IMG/VR virus record: IMGVR_UViG_3300022910_000005
Span: 1 to 64,000 of that record
DNA: 64,000 nt
Strand: one strand, 5' to 3'
Origin: a virus
Each line of letters starts with the position of its first letter. Position 1 is the first letter of the stretch. The notes under the pieces were generated by a model. That model was given only the letters and a program-made list of their open reading frames with translations. It ran no database searches and was not told where the DNA came from. Shown in pieces: positions 29,795-36,980 of the stretch. The position numbers and the translations under genes were made by a program.

Positions 29795-30150
29795 TGTACG
29801 ACTATCGGGCTCGGCTGGTGCGCCTGATCGACGCGGACACGTTCGTGCTGGACATCGACCTGGGCTTCTACGTCCACACCGAACAGCACATCCGCCTGCT
29901 CGGCATCGACTGCCCGGAAGGCAGGACGCCGGAAGGCAGGCGGGCCACCGAGTTCACCCGCTCCTGGTGGGCGGCCCGAGGCGACGAAGCGGTCGTCGTG
30001 ACCGCGAAGCGGCCGACCCGCTCGCTGGAACGGTTCGTGGCGCAAGTGCTGACCGCCGAGCAGATCGTGCCCTCGCCGCCGTTCGACAAGAACCTCGACG
30101 CCTGCCTGCGCCTGGCCGGTCACTTCAAGCCGGTCGAACACCTGGGGTGA
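29794..30150 (+). CDS. staphylococcal-nuclease-like (thermonuclease) protein, 118 aa
   Basis: ATG 29794 overlaps the previous stop. RLIDADTFVLDIDLGF, RLLGIDCPEGRTPEGRRAT and SLERFVAQ match the OB-fold nuclease core: the catalytic arginine and aspartate of RLLGIDCPE, a glutamate nearby and the second arginine of the LERF region. It would cut DNA or RNA with calcium. Unlike secreted versions there is no signal peptide, so it acts inside the cell, perhaps in DNA processing. Confidence 0.75.
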   Translation: MYDYRARLVRLIDADTFVLDIDLGFYVHTEQHIRLLGIDCPEGRTPEGRRATEFTRSWWAARGDEAVVVTAKRPTRSLERFVAQVLTAEQIVPSPPFDKNLDACLRLAGHFKPVEHLG

Positions 30151-30225
30151 AGGCCACCCTGCGCTTGGCTTCCCGGCCACCCTGCGGCTGTGGCGCGAGG
30201 TAAGGAGAGCCGTACCGAGTCCCCG

Positions 30226-30516
30226 TCACCACACGCCGGGGTTCGGCTTGCGGCGACGCTTCAGTTCCCGCAGGGACGTCTTCGGCCCGATCAGCCCGTA
30301 CTCCACCCCGTACCAGGCGGCCAGCCTCGGCACCAGCCGCTCCACCGACCACTGAACCGTTTCGAGAGAGTGGTCGAGCAACTGCACGCCGATCTCGTTC
30401 CAGTCGATCCTGACCGGCTGGACGAGAACCGGCTCCAGGTAGTACCTGGTCTTGTCCGGCAGAGTGATGAAGGTTTCATGCCACCTGTGGCCCGGCTCCA
30501 GCCGGACGACCCTCAT
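30226..30516 (-). CDS. hypothetical protein, 96 aa
   Basis: ATG 30516 overlaps the upstream stop. Strands with tryptophan and histidine (RVVRLEPGHRWHETFITL), a helical middle (VQLLDHSLETVQWSVERLVPRLAAWYG) and a basic tail (ELKRRRKPNPG). Last gene of the minus unit that starts at 33239. Function unknown. Confidence 0.6.
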   Translation of the reverse strand: MRVVRLEPGHRWHETFITLPDKTRYYLEPVLVQPVRIDWNEIGVQLLDHSLETVQWSVERLVPRLAAWYGVEYGLIGPKTSLRELKRRRKPNPGVW

Positions 30517-30707
30517 ACCGGCGGCTCCTCGTACAGTTGGATCGCCTCTTCGGCAACCAGCACCCGGCCGAGGCCGACGTGCGCCTGCCGGACGTAGTAG
30601 ACGACGCCGTCGACCCGCACCCGGTTCGGCTTCGCGCCGTCCGGGATGCGCACGCGCTTCGGCTCGCCGTCACGGGGGCCGCCGACGAAGGTCATCGACT
30701 CGATCAT
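30513..30707 (-). CDS. GGPRDG-type small protein, 64 aa
   Basis: ATG 30707 overlaps the JAMM gene's stop. MTFVGGPRDGEPKRVRIPDG places it in the same broad group as the 25-26 kb array (strand, GG, x-D/S-G), here in the more usual GGPxDG form. It ends with a strand pair and PPV. Unknown function. Confidence 0.6.
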   Translation of the reverse strand: MIESMTFVGGPRDGEPKRVRIPDGAKPNRVRVDGVVYYVRQAHVGLGRVLVAEEAIQLYEEPPV

Positions 30708-31525
30708 CGGATAGCCGGTTCCATCGTGATCTCGATGTTCGGCGGGAACGCCTTGTGCAGCGCGTCCAGCAGGGACGGCAGCGCCATCACGTCGGACCCG
30801 GCCAGGAGGGTCTTCGCCTCCCCGGCGTACGAGCGCAGTTCCGAGCGGACTGCCTTGCCGCGCAACGATTCACGCAGGACGTGGATGCTGCGGATGCGTG
30901 CGAGGGGGATCTGCTTGGCGGCCATCTTCTTGTCCGGGTCGAGCCGCACCACGTCGCCGTCGCAGTCGATGACGTGCGCCACGTTGGTGGACAGCGGCCG
31001 GTTCGTGGTCCGCTGGTAGGAGATCCGCACGTAGTTGCCTTCGGCCAGCGCCCACGGCCCGGCCGGGAGCGTCATGGCCTGCATCATGCTGTTCGCCTGG
31101 ACGCTGATCGGGATCTCGATCGAGATGCTGTTGCCGATGAAGTGCTGTACCTGGTAGGCGCGGGCGCGAGGTTTCGTCTCCGCGAAGGACAGCACCAGGT
31201 ACGCCAGGGACGTGTCGGCCGCCATCCGCAGGTCCGTGTCGGACAGGATCGGCTCGCTGGTTGGGTGGCTGTGAAACATCGCCACCGGCTCCTCGGCGGC
31301 CAGGTCGAAGTCGGCGTACGCCAGCCGGACTTCCTCCGGGTGCATCTTGAACGTGGTGATCGGCTTCTCGGACACGTTGCGCATCCAGTGCACGCGCACG
31401 CCGAGGCTGGAGCCCTTCTCGGCGACGATGAAGCCGCACGACTCCTGGGGTCGCTGGAGCCTGCACATCCGGATCATGTTCTGCATGGTGCTGGCCGTCA
31501 TGGTCAGCGAGCCGGGAACGCTCAC
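30704..31525 (-). CDS. JAMM/MPN metalloprotease-domain protein, 273 aa
   Basis: Glutamate 28 in QESCGFIV, then H85-S-H87-P and D98 within FHSHPTSEPILSDTD give the JAMM metal motif (E, HxH, ten residues, D, with S95). Family members remove ubiquitin-like tags or process tail proteins; lambda gpK carries such a domain. The C-terminal half has strands (SYQRTTNRPLSTNVAHVIDCDG, VVRLDPDKK) and an extra helical end. No NlpC domain is fused. Since no ubiquitin-like gene is seen nearby, the substrate is open. GTG 31525. Confidence 0.8.
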   Translation of the reverse strand: MSVPGSLTMTASTMQNMIRMCRLQRPQESCGFIVAEKGSSLGVRVHWMRNVSEKPITTFKMHPEEVRLAYADFDLAAEEPVAMFHSHPTSEPILSDTDLRMAADTSLAYLVLSFAETKPRARAYQVQHFIGNSISIEIPISVQANSMMQAMTLPAGPWALAEGNYVRISYQRTTNRPLSTNVAHVIDCDGDVVRLDPDKKMAAKQIPLARIRSIHVLRESLRGKAVRSELRSYAGEAKTLLAGSDVMALPSLLDALHKAFPPNIEITMEPAIR

Positions 31526-32083
31526 TCAGGTGCCTCCGCTGGAAAGGATGATCAGGACCCCGTACCAGACGGCGACCATCCCTCCGAGCATTTGCACGCC
31601 GGTCACGAACCGGTCTTCGCTTTTCGAGCCGGTCACCATCCAGCCGATGCGGATCTTATGCTTGACCAGCGGATATAACAAGCCCACGCCGTCCACGGTG
31701 AGCATGTCGATGAAGATGTGCAGCCCCCAGCCGATCGCGACCGCGTGAGCCAGCGTCCAGTTGCTCAGCAGCCAGCCGGTCAGGCCCCACGCGAACAGCA
31801 CGGAGAGAGCGGAGTGGGTGAGCATCCGGTGCCCGCCCATCAGGCCCCTGATCCAGCGGGGCACGTACCGGCCGACCGTCGAGTTGTGGTGGTCGAGGTC
31901 CGGCAGGAACGACGCCAGCCCGGCCAGGATGAAACCCGCCAGCGCGTCCTTCATGCCCTGGCCGGGCAGGAGGATCGTCGTGCCAGCCAGGTGGGCCGAC
32001 GACCAGACGGGAGCCGACACGGTCACCGGCAGGCTGGCGAACCAGCCGACCCATGCCGTGTTGACTCCCGCCCGCGCGTTCAC
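31526..32083 (-). CDS. YdjM-type membrane-bound metal-dependent hydrolase, 185 aa
   Basis: Starts at GTG 32083. Four to five hydrophobic segments surround LASFLPDLDHHNSTVGR, HRMLTHSALSVL, LHIFIDMLTVDGV and LYPLV, the metal motifs of the DUF457/YdjM family (PDxDH, HRxxTHS, HxxxDxxT). Bacterial YdjM is an inner-membrane protein induced by DNA damage; its substrate is unknown. It lies between two beta-barrel-like small proteins and the JAMM protein. Confidence 0.75.
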   Translation of the reverse strand: MNARAGVNTAWVGWFASLPVTVSAPVWSSAHLAGTTILLPGQGMKDALAGFILAGLASFLPDLDHHNSTVGRYVPRWIRGLMGGHRMLTHSALSVLFAWGLTGWLLSNWTLAHAVAIGWGLHIFIDMLTVDGVGLLYPLVKHKIRIGWMVTGSKSEDRFVTGVQMLGGMVAVWYGVLIILSSGGT

Positions 32084-32292
32084 TTCAGGACCAGCATGTA
32101 ATGCGGTAGCACCTGCTCGGTGAGGCGGCCCGGCCGGATGTTCAACTGGCCGTCGATTTCGGACCGAACCTGGACGGCGACGGTGGTGCCCATGATGTCC
32201 TTCACCCGCCCGATGGCGGCACCGCCGCCCGGCCGGAGGACGGCCACGTTGCAGCCGACGGTGACCTCCTCGCCGATCCGATCGAACATCAT
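32080..32292 (-). CDS. hypothetical protein, 70 aa
   Basis: ATG 32292 overlaps the preceding stop. Strand-rich (GEEVTVGCNVAVLRPGGG, AIGRVKDIMGTTVAVQV), like a small SH3 or KOW barrel; it resembles the upstream product in its KDIMGTT/VKILGMSS segment, so the two may be paralogues. Confidence 0.6.
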   Translation of the reverse strand: MMFDRIGEEVTVGCNVAVLRPGGGAAIGRVKDIMGTTVAVQVRSEIDGQLNIRPGRLTEQVLPHYMLVLK

Positions 32293-32528
32293 GATGGAAT
32301 CCTTACCTGTTCGTGGGTTTTCACGACGTGCGCCCGATGCAGGCGGACGACAGGGTGCCCGGTCTGGTAGACGAGCGGACCACCGAGGTTGGCGGTGGCG
32401 ATCACTTCGGCGTCGATCATGCTGCTCATGCCGAGGATTTTGACGATCTTCCCGAGCACCACGTCGTTGCCCGCGTAGGCGGCGACCAGGTCGTCCACCT
32501 TGATCTGCGTTCCGACGGCGTCTTTCAC
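32289..32528 (-). CDS. hypothetical protein, 79 aa
   Basis: GTG 32528 overlaps the previous stop. VGTQIKVDDLVAAYAGND, VVLGKIVKILGMSSMI and DAEVIATANLGG suggest a small beta barrel. Similar in layout to the following 70-residue protein. Function unknown. Confidence 0.6.
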   Translation of the reverse strand: MKDAVGTQIKVDDLVAAYAGNDVVLGKIVKILGMSSMIDAEVIATANLGGPLVYQTGHPVVRLHRAHVVKTHEQVRIPS

Positions 32529-32716
32529 GGCTTGATCACCCACTTCGCGTCCGGGACGGTGTCGACGTACTTGGCCTTGCTGCGCCAAAAGTGACCGTGC
32601 AGGGCGCACCAGATCTCGCTGTAGTCGGACGGCGTGACCTTGTAGCCGTTGAAGGCGGACTGGTTGCAGTTGCGCATGGTCACCACCCAGTTCTGCTTGT
32701 CCTTGCAACGGTTCAT
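32525..32716 (-). CDS. hypothetical protein, 63 aa
   Basis: ATG 32716 overlaps the preceding stop. Three cysteines (NRCKDK, MRNCNQ, WCALHG) and two histidines (LHGHFW) may bind a metal. Basic and aromatic. Function unknown. Confidence 0.55.
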   Translation of the reverse strand: MNRCKDKQNWVVTMRNCNQSAFNGYKVTPSDYSEIWCALHGHFWRSKAKYVDTVPDAKWVIKP

Positions 32717-32925
32717 GCCCGGTCCTTCCTGAATCTCCAGAGAGGCTTGCGGTCGGACTGGTCCTGGTGGACCAGGTAGGCGATCGGCACCGCGAGCAGC
32801 GTGACCGGAAGCATTTCCGGTGCCCATTTCGCGATGCCGATCGCGCCCAGGACGCCCAGGCCGGTGACGAACCAGCGGCCGGGCTGCGTTTCCGAGAGGT
32901 CGATGACCCAGTGACGTTCCGGCAT
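32713..32925 (-). CDS. small membrane protein, 70 aa
   Basis: ATG 32925 overlaps the preceding stop. Residues 18-32 (WFVTGLGVLGAIGIA) and 37-53 (MLPVTLLAVPIAYLVH) look like two membrane passes, with a basic cytoplasmic tail. Function unknown. Confidence 0.6.
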   Translation of the reverse strand: MPERHWVIDLSETQPGRWFVTGLGVLGAIGIAKWAPEMLPVTLLAVPIAYLVHQDQSDRKPLWRFRKDRA

Positions 32926-33239
32926 CAGTGCTCGATGTACCAGACGGTGACGTCCACGGTGCCGACCTTGCCGGTCCGGCCGTAAGCCTTGCCGATCAGG
33001 CGCATGACCTGCTCGATGGCGGTCGGCAGGCTGAGCGCGTTGGCGACGTGGAGCATGACGCCTTCGTCCTTCACCTGGATGTGCAGGGCGTTGCGGCCCT
33101 GCACCCGAAGGTCGACCAGGCCGTTCTTCAGGTGCGGCCGACGGTCGATCTCGGCCAGCACCAGGTCGATGACCGCAGCACTGGTGTCGACGGAGGCGTT
33201 CTTCAGGGTGATGGTGCTGATCTCGGTCTTCTTCGTCAT
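32925..33239 (-). CDS. hypothetical protein, 104 aa (leaderless)
   Basis: ATG 33239 begins seven bases after the TAAACT -10, so the mRNA is leaderless. Mixed helix/strand: KTEISTITLKNASVD, helix with AAVIDLVLAEIDRR, strands with VDLRVQGRNALHIQV and a final VGTVDVTVWYIEH. It resembles no family I know. First gene of a ten-kilobase-scale minus set containing the JAMM protein. Confidence 0.6.
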   Translation of the reverse strand: MTKKTEISTITLKNASVDTSAAVIDLVLAEIDRRPHLKNGLVDLRVQGRNALHIQVKDEGVMLHVANALSLPTAIEQVMRLIGKAYGRTGKVGTVDVTVWYIEH

Positions 33240-33245
33240 GACTTG

Positions 33246-33275
33246 AGTTTACCAACGCCGAAGGGGACTTGTCAA
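33246..33275 (-). promoter_or_regulatory. minus promoter inside a long hairpin
   Basis: TTGACA (33275-33270) and TAAACT (33251-33246) with an 18-bp spacer, ATG 33239 six bases later. The -35 lies in the arm of the perfect hairpin 33258-33297. Confidence 0.65.
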
Positions 33276-33297
33276 CTGTATGACAAGTCCCCTTCGG
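33258..33297 (-). terminator. 17-bp perfect hairpin, terminator-promoter overlap
   Basis: CCGAAGGGGACTTGTCA and its exact complement flank the loop ACTGTA. It follows the minus gene 33304-33420, so it can end that unit, and it contains the -35 of the next unit. No U-tract follows. Confidence 0.6.
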
Positions 33298-33303
33298 GTG
33301 GTG

Positions 33304-33420
33304 CTACCGCGTCCTCGGGCTCGGCGTGCGGACCGGCGGGCTCCCGGTGCCCGGCCTCGGCGGCGGCGTCCCAGGCCCCGGGTTCGGAGCAATGGGCGAC
33401 GGTCCAGGGTCACGGCTCAT
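33304..33420 (-). CDS. small proline-rich protein, 38 aa
   Basis: ATG 33420 has an excellent GGAGGAGGTGAT ribosome site. About one third of the residues are proline with glycine and arginine (PNPGPGTPPPRPG, TPSPRTR), so it is unstructured. The strong ribosome site and codon composition support expression. Function unknown. Confidence 0.5.
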   Translation of the reverse strand: MSRDPGPSPIAPNPGPGTPPPRPGTGSPPVRTPSPRTR

Positions 33421-33441
33421 CAGCGATCACCTCCTCCCGAA

Positions 33442-34248
33442 TCAGTACTTCTTCACCCACGGCAGCCGCAGGAACGTCGCCCGGCGGCCGACCGCCGCCG
33501 CGTAGTACCCCGGCTCGATGATCCCGGCGACCTTCATCGCCTTCAGCAGCCGCCGATACTTCCACCAGGGCATCGGCACGTCGATCAGCAGGTGGTAATG
33601 GCCCTCCGTGCTGGAGCCGATCACCTTCACCTCGTGGTCGATGTCGATCGCGACGGTGTGCATGTTCTCGTGCTTGACCATCCGGATCGGCGGCAGCCCG
33701 AACGGGTCGTCGCTGTCGTCCAGGATCAGCCCGGGGCCGAACTCGAACAGGTCGACCGTGCCGTCCACCTCAGACGAGTAGCAGTTCGCCAGCGGGCCGA
33801 ACGGGATCTGCGCCCGGTTGCGCTCGCTGTCGGCGTTGTAGTCCTCGTCGTTCCATTCCTGATCGGCCCGGGACTCCAGGTCGACGATGTACGCCTTGTG
33901 CGGCCAGCGCGACAGCGAATCCCATTCGTCCTGGTGGGTTTTCGGCAGCCGCTCGTTGATGTAGGTGGCCGCCTCGACGAAGGACCCGGCCAGCAGGACC
34001 CGGCCCCGGCGGAACGCGACGATGTCCCGGCGCTTCTTCAGGTCGTCCAGGGCCACCTCGACCACAACCCATTTGCCTTCGGTGCGGGGTCCACGAGCGA
34101 ACAGTCGGTCGTCGCCGAGTCCCCACAGCAGACCGACGTACTCGTTCATCAGGCCGAAGGCGTCGACCGGTGGCTGGTCGAAAGCCTCACCTGCGGCGGG
34201 CAGTTCGTCGTTCTCGTCCTCCACGAGCACCAGCACAAGATCACTCAC
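33442..34248 (-). CDS. hypothetical protein, 268 aa
   Basis: GTG 34248 has GGAGGAAG upstream. The product starts with a strand (SDLVLVLVED) and has an acidic centre (EWNDEDYNADSERN). It contains EGHYHLLIDVPM near residue 210 with a HxH pair, then a basic C-terminal helix (WWKYRRLLKAMKVAG). The HYHLLID/PMPWWKYR region recalls family segments seen in actinophages, without a known role. No catalytic assignment. Confidence 0.6.
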   Translation of the reverse strand: MSDLVLVLVEDENDELPAAGEAFDQPPVDAFGLMNEYVGLLWGLGDDRLFARGPRTEGKWVVVEVALDDLKKRRDIVAFRRGRVLLAGSFVEAATYINERLPKTHQDEWDSLSRWPHKAYIVDLESRADQEWNDEDYNADSERNRAQIPFGPLANCYSSEVDGTVDLFEFGPGLILDDSDDPFGLPPIRMVKHENMHTVAIDIDHEVKVIGSSTEGHYHLLIDVPMPWWKYRRLLKAMKVAGIIEPGYYAAAVGRRATFLRLPWVKKY

Positions 34249-34511
34249 GATCTTCCTCCCGTGATCTGGTCCAGTCCGGCGTCGTTGAAACGCCAGTGGA
34301 AGTCGTGGAGGGTCATGGAGTGGAACCAGGCGTCCGCCAGTTCCAGGATCATGTGCGCTACCAGCGGCCGGTTGCACATCGGACAGCGCATCAGCGACAC
34401 CTTCTCGAACTTGACGACGACCAGCGGTTCCATCGAACCCCAGACGCGCCAGGTGAATTCGATGTCGTTCTCAACCTCGGACGCCAACCCCTCCAACAGG
34501 CCGGTCGTCAC
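34245..34511 (-). CDS. hypothetical protein, 88 aa
   Basis: GTG 34511 overlaps the exonuclease stop. VSLMRCPMCNRPLVAHMILE has a CxxC pair plus a histidine, and a later HDFHW offers further ligands. The rest is strand-rich. Perhaps a small zinc protein acting with the exonuclease. Function unknown. Confidence 0.6.
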   Translation of the reverse strand: MTTGLLEGLASEVENDIEFTWRVWGSMEPLVVVKFEKVSLMRCPMCNRPLVAHMILELADAWFHSMTLHDFHWRFNDAGLDQITGGRS

Positions 34512-35074
34512 AGCGCGCCTCCCATCACCGCGTCGTGGTTGGCGATCGTCCACAGCACGTCGCCCATCGCGGTGTGCCGGTCGAACAGCGTTGGGTCCAC
34601 ACCGACCAGCCGGGACAGTTCGTCGGAGTCGATCGGGAACGGCACCGACACGCCGCGCCCGGCCAGGAATCCCCGCAGGAGGGTCTCCACGTCGGTGATG
34701 TGGTAGTGCCACGGCGACTTCGACCGCGTCACGCCCATCAACTGCCGCAGTCCGGCCGTGTCGAAATCCGGTACGGCACCGATCAGTTCGTGGCGCGGCT
34801 CGCCGTCGACTCGCGCGAACAGGTCCCACAGCAGGGTGCTGGCCCGGCGGCGGCTGACGGCCTGGACCGGGTCGTACCGCCGCAGGTAGTCGGTGAGGAA
34901 CGGCTCCGGCAGCCGCATCGCCTTGTCGACGTCATGCTCCACGAACAGGTGCAGCGACTCCATGTGCGGCATCAGTTCGGTGCCCCGCTTGACGGCGGCC
35001 AACTCCCAGATCTCGTCCATGCCGTTGTCCGGGTCGAGCCCGGTCGTCTCGGTGTCGAGGAAGATCTTCGCCAT
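34508..35074 (-). CDS. DnaQ-like 3'-5' exonuclease, 188 aa
   Basis: D7 and E9 in FLDTETTGLD, an aspartate in IGAVPDFDTAGL near 104, and HTAMGDVLWT near 168-177 give the DEDDh active site of the DnaQ/RNase T family. These enzymes degrade single strands from the 3' end for proofreading or repair. The IGAVPDFD...WHYHITDVE spacing is typical of actinophage versions. ATG 35074 overlaps the upstream stop. Confidence 0.85.
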   Translation of the reverse strand: MAKIFLDTETTGLDPDNGMDEIWELAAVKRGTELMPHMESLHLFVEHDVDKAMRLPEPFLTDYLRRYDPVQAVSRRRASTLLWDLFARVDGEPRHELIGAVPDFDTAGLRQLMGVTRSKSPWHYHITDVETLLRGFLAGRGVSVPFPIDSDELSRLVGVDPTLFDRHTAMGDVLWTIANHDAVMGGAL

Positions 35075-35421
35075 CAGACGGGCCGCGTCCGGACGAAGAC
35101 CTCGTACTCGACGCCTTCGTAGTCGGCGATCGTGAAGGTGCCCGTGGTGCCGGACATCAGGGTCACCGGCCCGGCCAGGTGCGCCTTCGGCTCGACGGCG
35201 AAGTCGGTCACCTCGGACAGGACGGCTCGCACAGCGTTGGCCATGCTGACGCCTTCGATGTCCGAGTCGGCGAACGACGCGGCCACCTGGTCGTTCGTAG
35301 CGAACGTGCCGGAGATCGGCACGCCGTCCACGTCACAGCCGGTGAAGGTGGCGTTGAATTCCGGACGCTTCGGGACGTTGCTGCCCTCGTTGTCCGGCTC
35401 GCTGCTGTACTGCTGGGTCAC
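35074..35421 (-). CDS. hypothetical protein, 115 aa
   Basis: GTG 35421 overlaps the preceding stop. After a disordered N-terminus, strands (FNATFTGCDVDGVPISG, TDFAVEPKAHLAGPVTLM, TGTFTIADYEGVEYEVFV) predominate. No recognised motif; likely a small beta protein. Confidence 0.6.
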   Translation of the reverse strand: MTQQYSSEPDNEGSNVPKRPEFNATFTGCDVDGVPISGTFATNDQVAASFADSDIEGVSMANAVRAVLSEVTDFAVEPKAHLAGPVTLMSGTTGTFTIADYEGVEYEVFVRTRPV

Positions 35422-35594
35422 TGCGGTGCCTCCTGTTTCGGTCCGAACTGCTGGACGGCGAGAACCCTGTGGCTCTCGATCGGACAGTCGTGGTCGTACT
35501 GTTCGACGAGCGACCCGGCGCAGCAGGCGGCACAGTGATCGATCGTCGGATGCCCGAAGGCGGGCGTCGTGCACGGGACGCAGGTGCAGGTCAT
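35418..35594 (-). CDS. cysteine-rich small protein, 58 aa
   Basis: ATG 35594 overlaps the preceding stop. MTCTCVPC and HCAACC plus a later HDCP give seven cysteines and several histidines in 50 residues, enough for one or two zinc sites. Function unknown. Confidence 0.6.
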   Translation of the reverse strand: MTCTCVPCTTPAFGHPTIDHCAACCAGSLVEQYDHDCPIESHRVLAVQQFGPKQEAPQ

Positions 35595-35776
35595 GGCGCG
35601 ACCCGGTTGGTGATCTTGCAGACTCGCTTCTCGTAGTCCTCGGGGCTGACGCCGCCGCCGCACTCGAAGGTCCACTCCGCGCCCTGCTGGGTGTCGTTGT
35701 AGGTGACCCGGCCAGACTTCTCGTCCAGCCACACCTTGTCGCCCTCGCTGTCGGTGCCGAACAGGGAGACCTTCAT
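35591..35776 (-). CDS. hypothetical protein, 61 aa
   Basis: I prefer ATG 35776 because GGAAGG lies six bases upstream; ATG 35782 is too close. Strand-forming (KVSLFGTDSEGDKVWLDEKSG, GAEWTFECGGG). First gene of a unit running to the proline-rich protein at 33304. Confidence 0.55.
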   Translation of the reverse strand: MKVSLFGTDSEGDKVWLDEKSGRVTYNDTQQGAEWTFECGGGVSPEDYEKRVCKITNRVAP

Positions 35777-35823
35777 GATCATCCTTCCATCGGGGGCAGT
35801 CGTCTCGGTCGCTCAATGAGACA

Positions 35824-35853
35824 ACAGTACTCCAGTTGACAAGCGGTTGTCAA
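35824..35853 (-). promoter_or_regulatory. minus promoter with perfect palindrome
   Basis: TTGACA (35853-35848), spacer 18, TACTGT (35829-35824). TTGACAACCGCTTGTCAA is a perfect 7-4-7 inverted repeat and directly abuts the stop codon of the endonuclease VII gene. Confidence 0.7.
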
Positions 35854-36426
35854 CTACTCCTTGATCACCGAGTGCGCGAAGTTCTCTTCCAGGTAGCCGA
35901 CGATCCGCCGGGCCATCGCCACGTCCTTGATCTTCCCGAGAATCGCGTAGTTGCAACCCCACTCCTGGCCGGGGCAGAGCAGGCCACGCACCTCGTTGGA
36001 GTTGTGATCGTGGTCGGTGGCCATCCGCTTGCCGATCGAACGACGACCGCAGATCCGGCACTTCCCGTCCTGCTCCTTGAAGAGGATCTTGTAGTCCTCC
36101 CCGGTGAACGGCCTGCCGTGGATGGTGTACGTCCGGCGCAGGTACGAGTCCCAGTTCGCCAGCGAGGCGCACGCCGAGCAGCGGGACTTCGTGCATTCGG
36201 TCAGTCGCCGGAAGGACTGGCAGCCAGCACACCAGCGCCGTCCCACCGGCCATTCGGTGGCGGGCACCACCGCCCGCCGTAGCGGCTCCGGCACGCACGC
36301 CAGGCGCTTCTCAGCGGCCATCTCCTGGATCTCTGGAGCCTGCTCCAGCAGCCAGCACTCCTCGCACTTCTGGCCGCCGGGTCGCTTGTTCGACGCGCCG
36401 CACTTCACGCACATCTTCGTCGCCAC
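35854..36426 (-). CDS. recombination endonuclease VII-like, 190 aa
   Basis: Starts at GTG 36426. The N-terminus has CVKCG...CEEC (zinc), a second pair CAGC...CSAC lies near 86-105, and the C-terminal CRICGRRS, MATDHDHNSNEVRGLLCPGQ and CNYAILG form the T4 endonuclease VII/HNH fold, in which DHDH holds the catalytic histidine. Such enzymes resolve branched DNA before packaging. It is a stand-alone gene between two regulatory sites. Confidence 0.85.
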   Translation of the reverse strand: MATKMCVKCGASNKRPGGQKCEECWLLEQAPEIQEMAAEKRLACVPEPLRRAVVPATEWPVGRRWCAGCQSFRRLTECTKSRCSACASLANWDSYLRRTYTIHGRPFTGEDYKILFKEQDGKCRICGRRSIGKRMATDHDHNSNEVRGLLCPGQEWGCNYAILGKIKDVAMARRIVGYLEENFAHSVIKE

Positions 36427-36447
36427 GCAGGGTCTCCAGAATCAGAA

Positions 36448-36479
36448 GGGGCCGGGCAACCCGAAGGTTACCCGGCCCC
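36448..36479 (-). terminator. minus terminator with UUCG loop
   Basis: GGGGCCGGGTAACC-TTCG-GGTTGCCCGGCCCC on the minus strand forms a 14-bp stem closed by the stable UUCG tetraloop, followed by TTCTGATTCT. It follows the gene ending at 36496. Confidence 0.8.
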
Positions 36480-36495
36480 GCCGACGATCAGTGGA

Positions 36496-36843
36496 TCAGA
36501 ACTGGCCGAACTCGCCCTCGGACGGCGTGCCCTCCGGCACGATGACCTGCGCGGGCGGCTGCTCCACGACGTTCTCGGACCGGCCGTCCACGAACAACTG
36601 GGTCCGCTCGATCAGCGCCTGCTCGGCGGCGATCTTCACCTCCAGGTCGACCACCTTGGCCTTGGCGGCGTCGACCGCCTTCTGCTTGGCGGCGGCGGCG
36701 GCCTTCTGGGCGTCCTCGGCGACGGTGACCTTCTTGGCGGCCTCGACCTTCTTGGTCTCCAGGGCCGACTTGCGGGTCTTCGCGGCCTCGATCGTGTCGT
36801 TGGCCTGCTTGAGGAACTTGCTGGGGTCGAATTCCTTCGGCAT
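36496..36843 (-). CDS. coiled-coil protein, 115 aa
   Basis: ATG 36843. After MPKEFDPSKFLKQAND, residues 15-80 are one alanine/lysine/valine-rich helix (TRKSALETKKVEAAKKVTVA, AAAAAKQKAVDAAKAKVVDL) strongly predicted as a coiled coil. The tail is proline-rich and acidic (PPAQVIVPEGTPSEGE). A scaffolding or multimerising role is possible. It lies between the possible single-strand-binding protein gene and endonuclease VII. Confidence 0.65.
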   Translation of the reverse strand: MPKEFDPSKFLKQANDTIEAAKTRKSALETKKVEAAKKVTVAEDAQKAAAAAKQKAVDAAKAKVVDLEVKIAAEQALIERTQLFVDGRSENVVEQPPAQVIVPEGTPSEGEFGQF

Positions 36844-36980
36844 GATTCTCTGAATCCTTCTCTGTCGCAGGGAAAGTCGTTCGCTGGGTGCCCCGTGTGC
36901 ACACGGCCGGGGCCACGCCGCCTGGCTGGCTCTGAGCAACAGCCTGCCGGGCCGTCAGGCCGGGATGCAAGCGTGGTGGA

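Noticed and set aside
30147-30203. An 18-codon frame after the nuclease gene (GTG 30147)
   Set aside because: Too short, no motif, and it would run into the convergent gene region.
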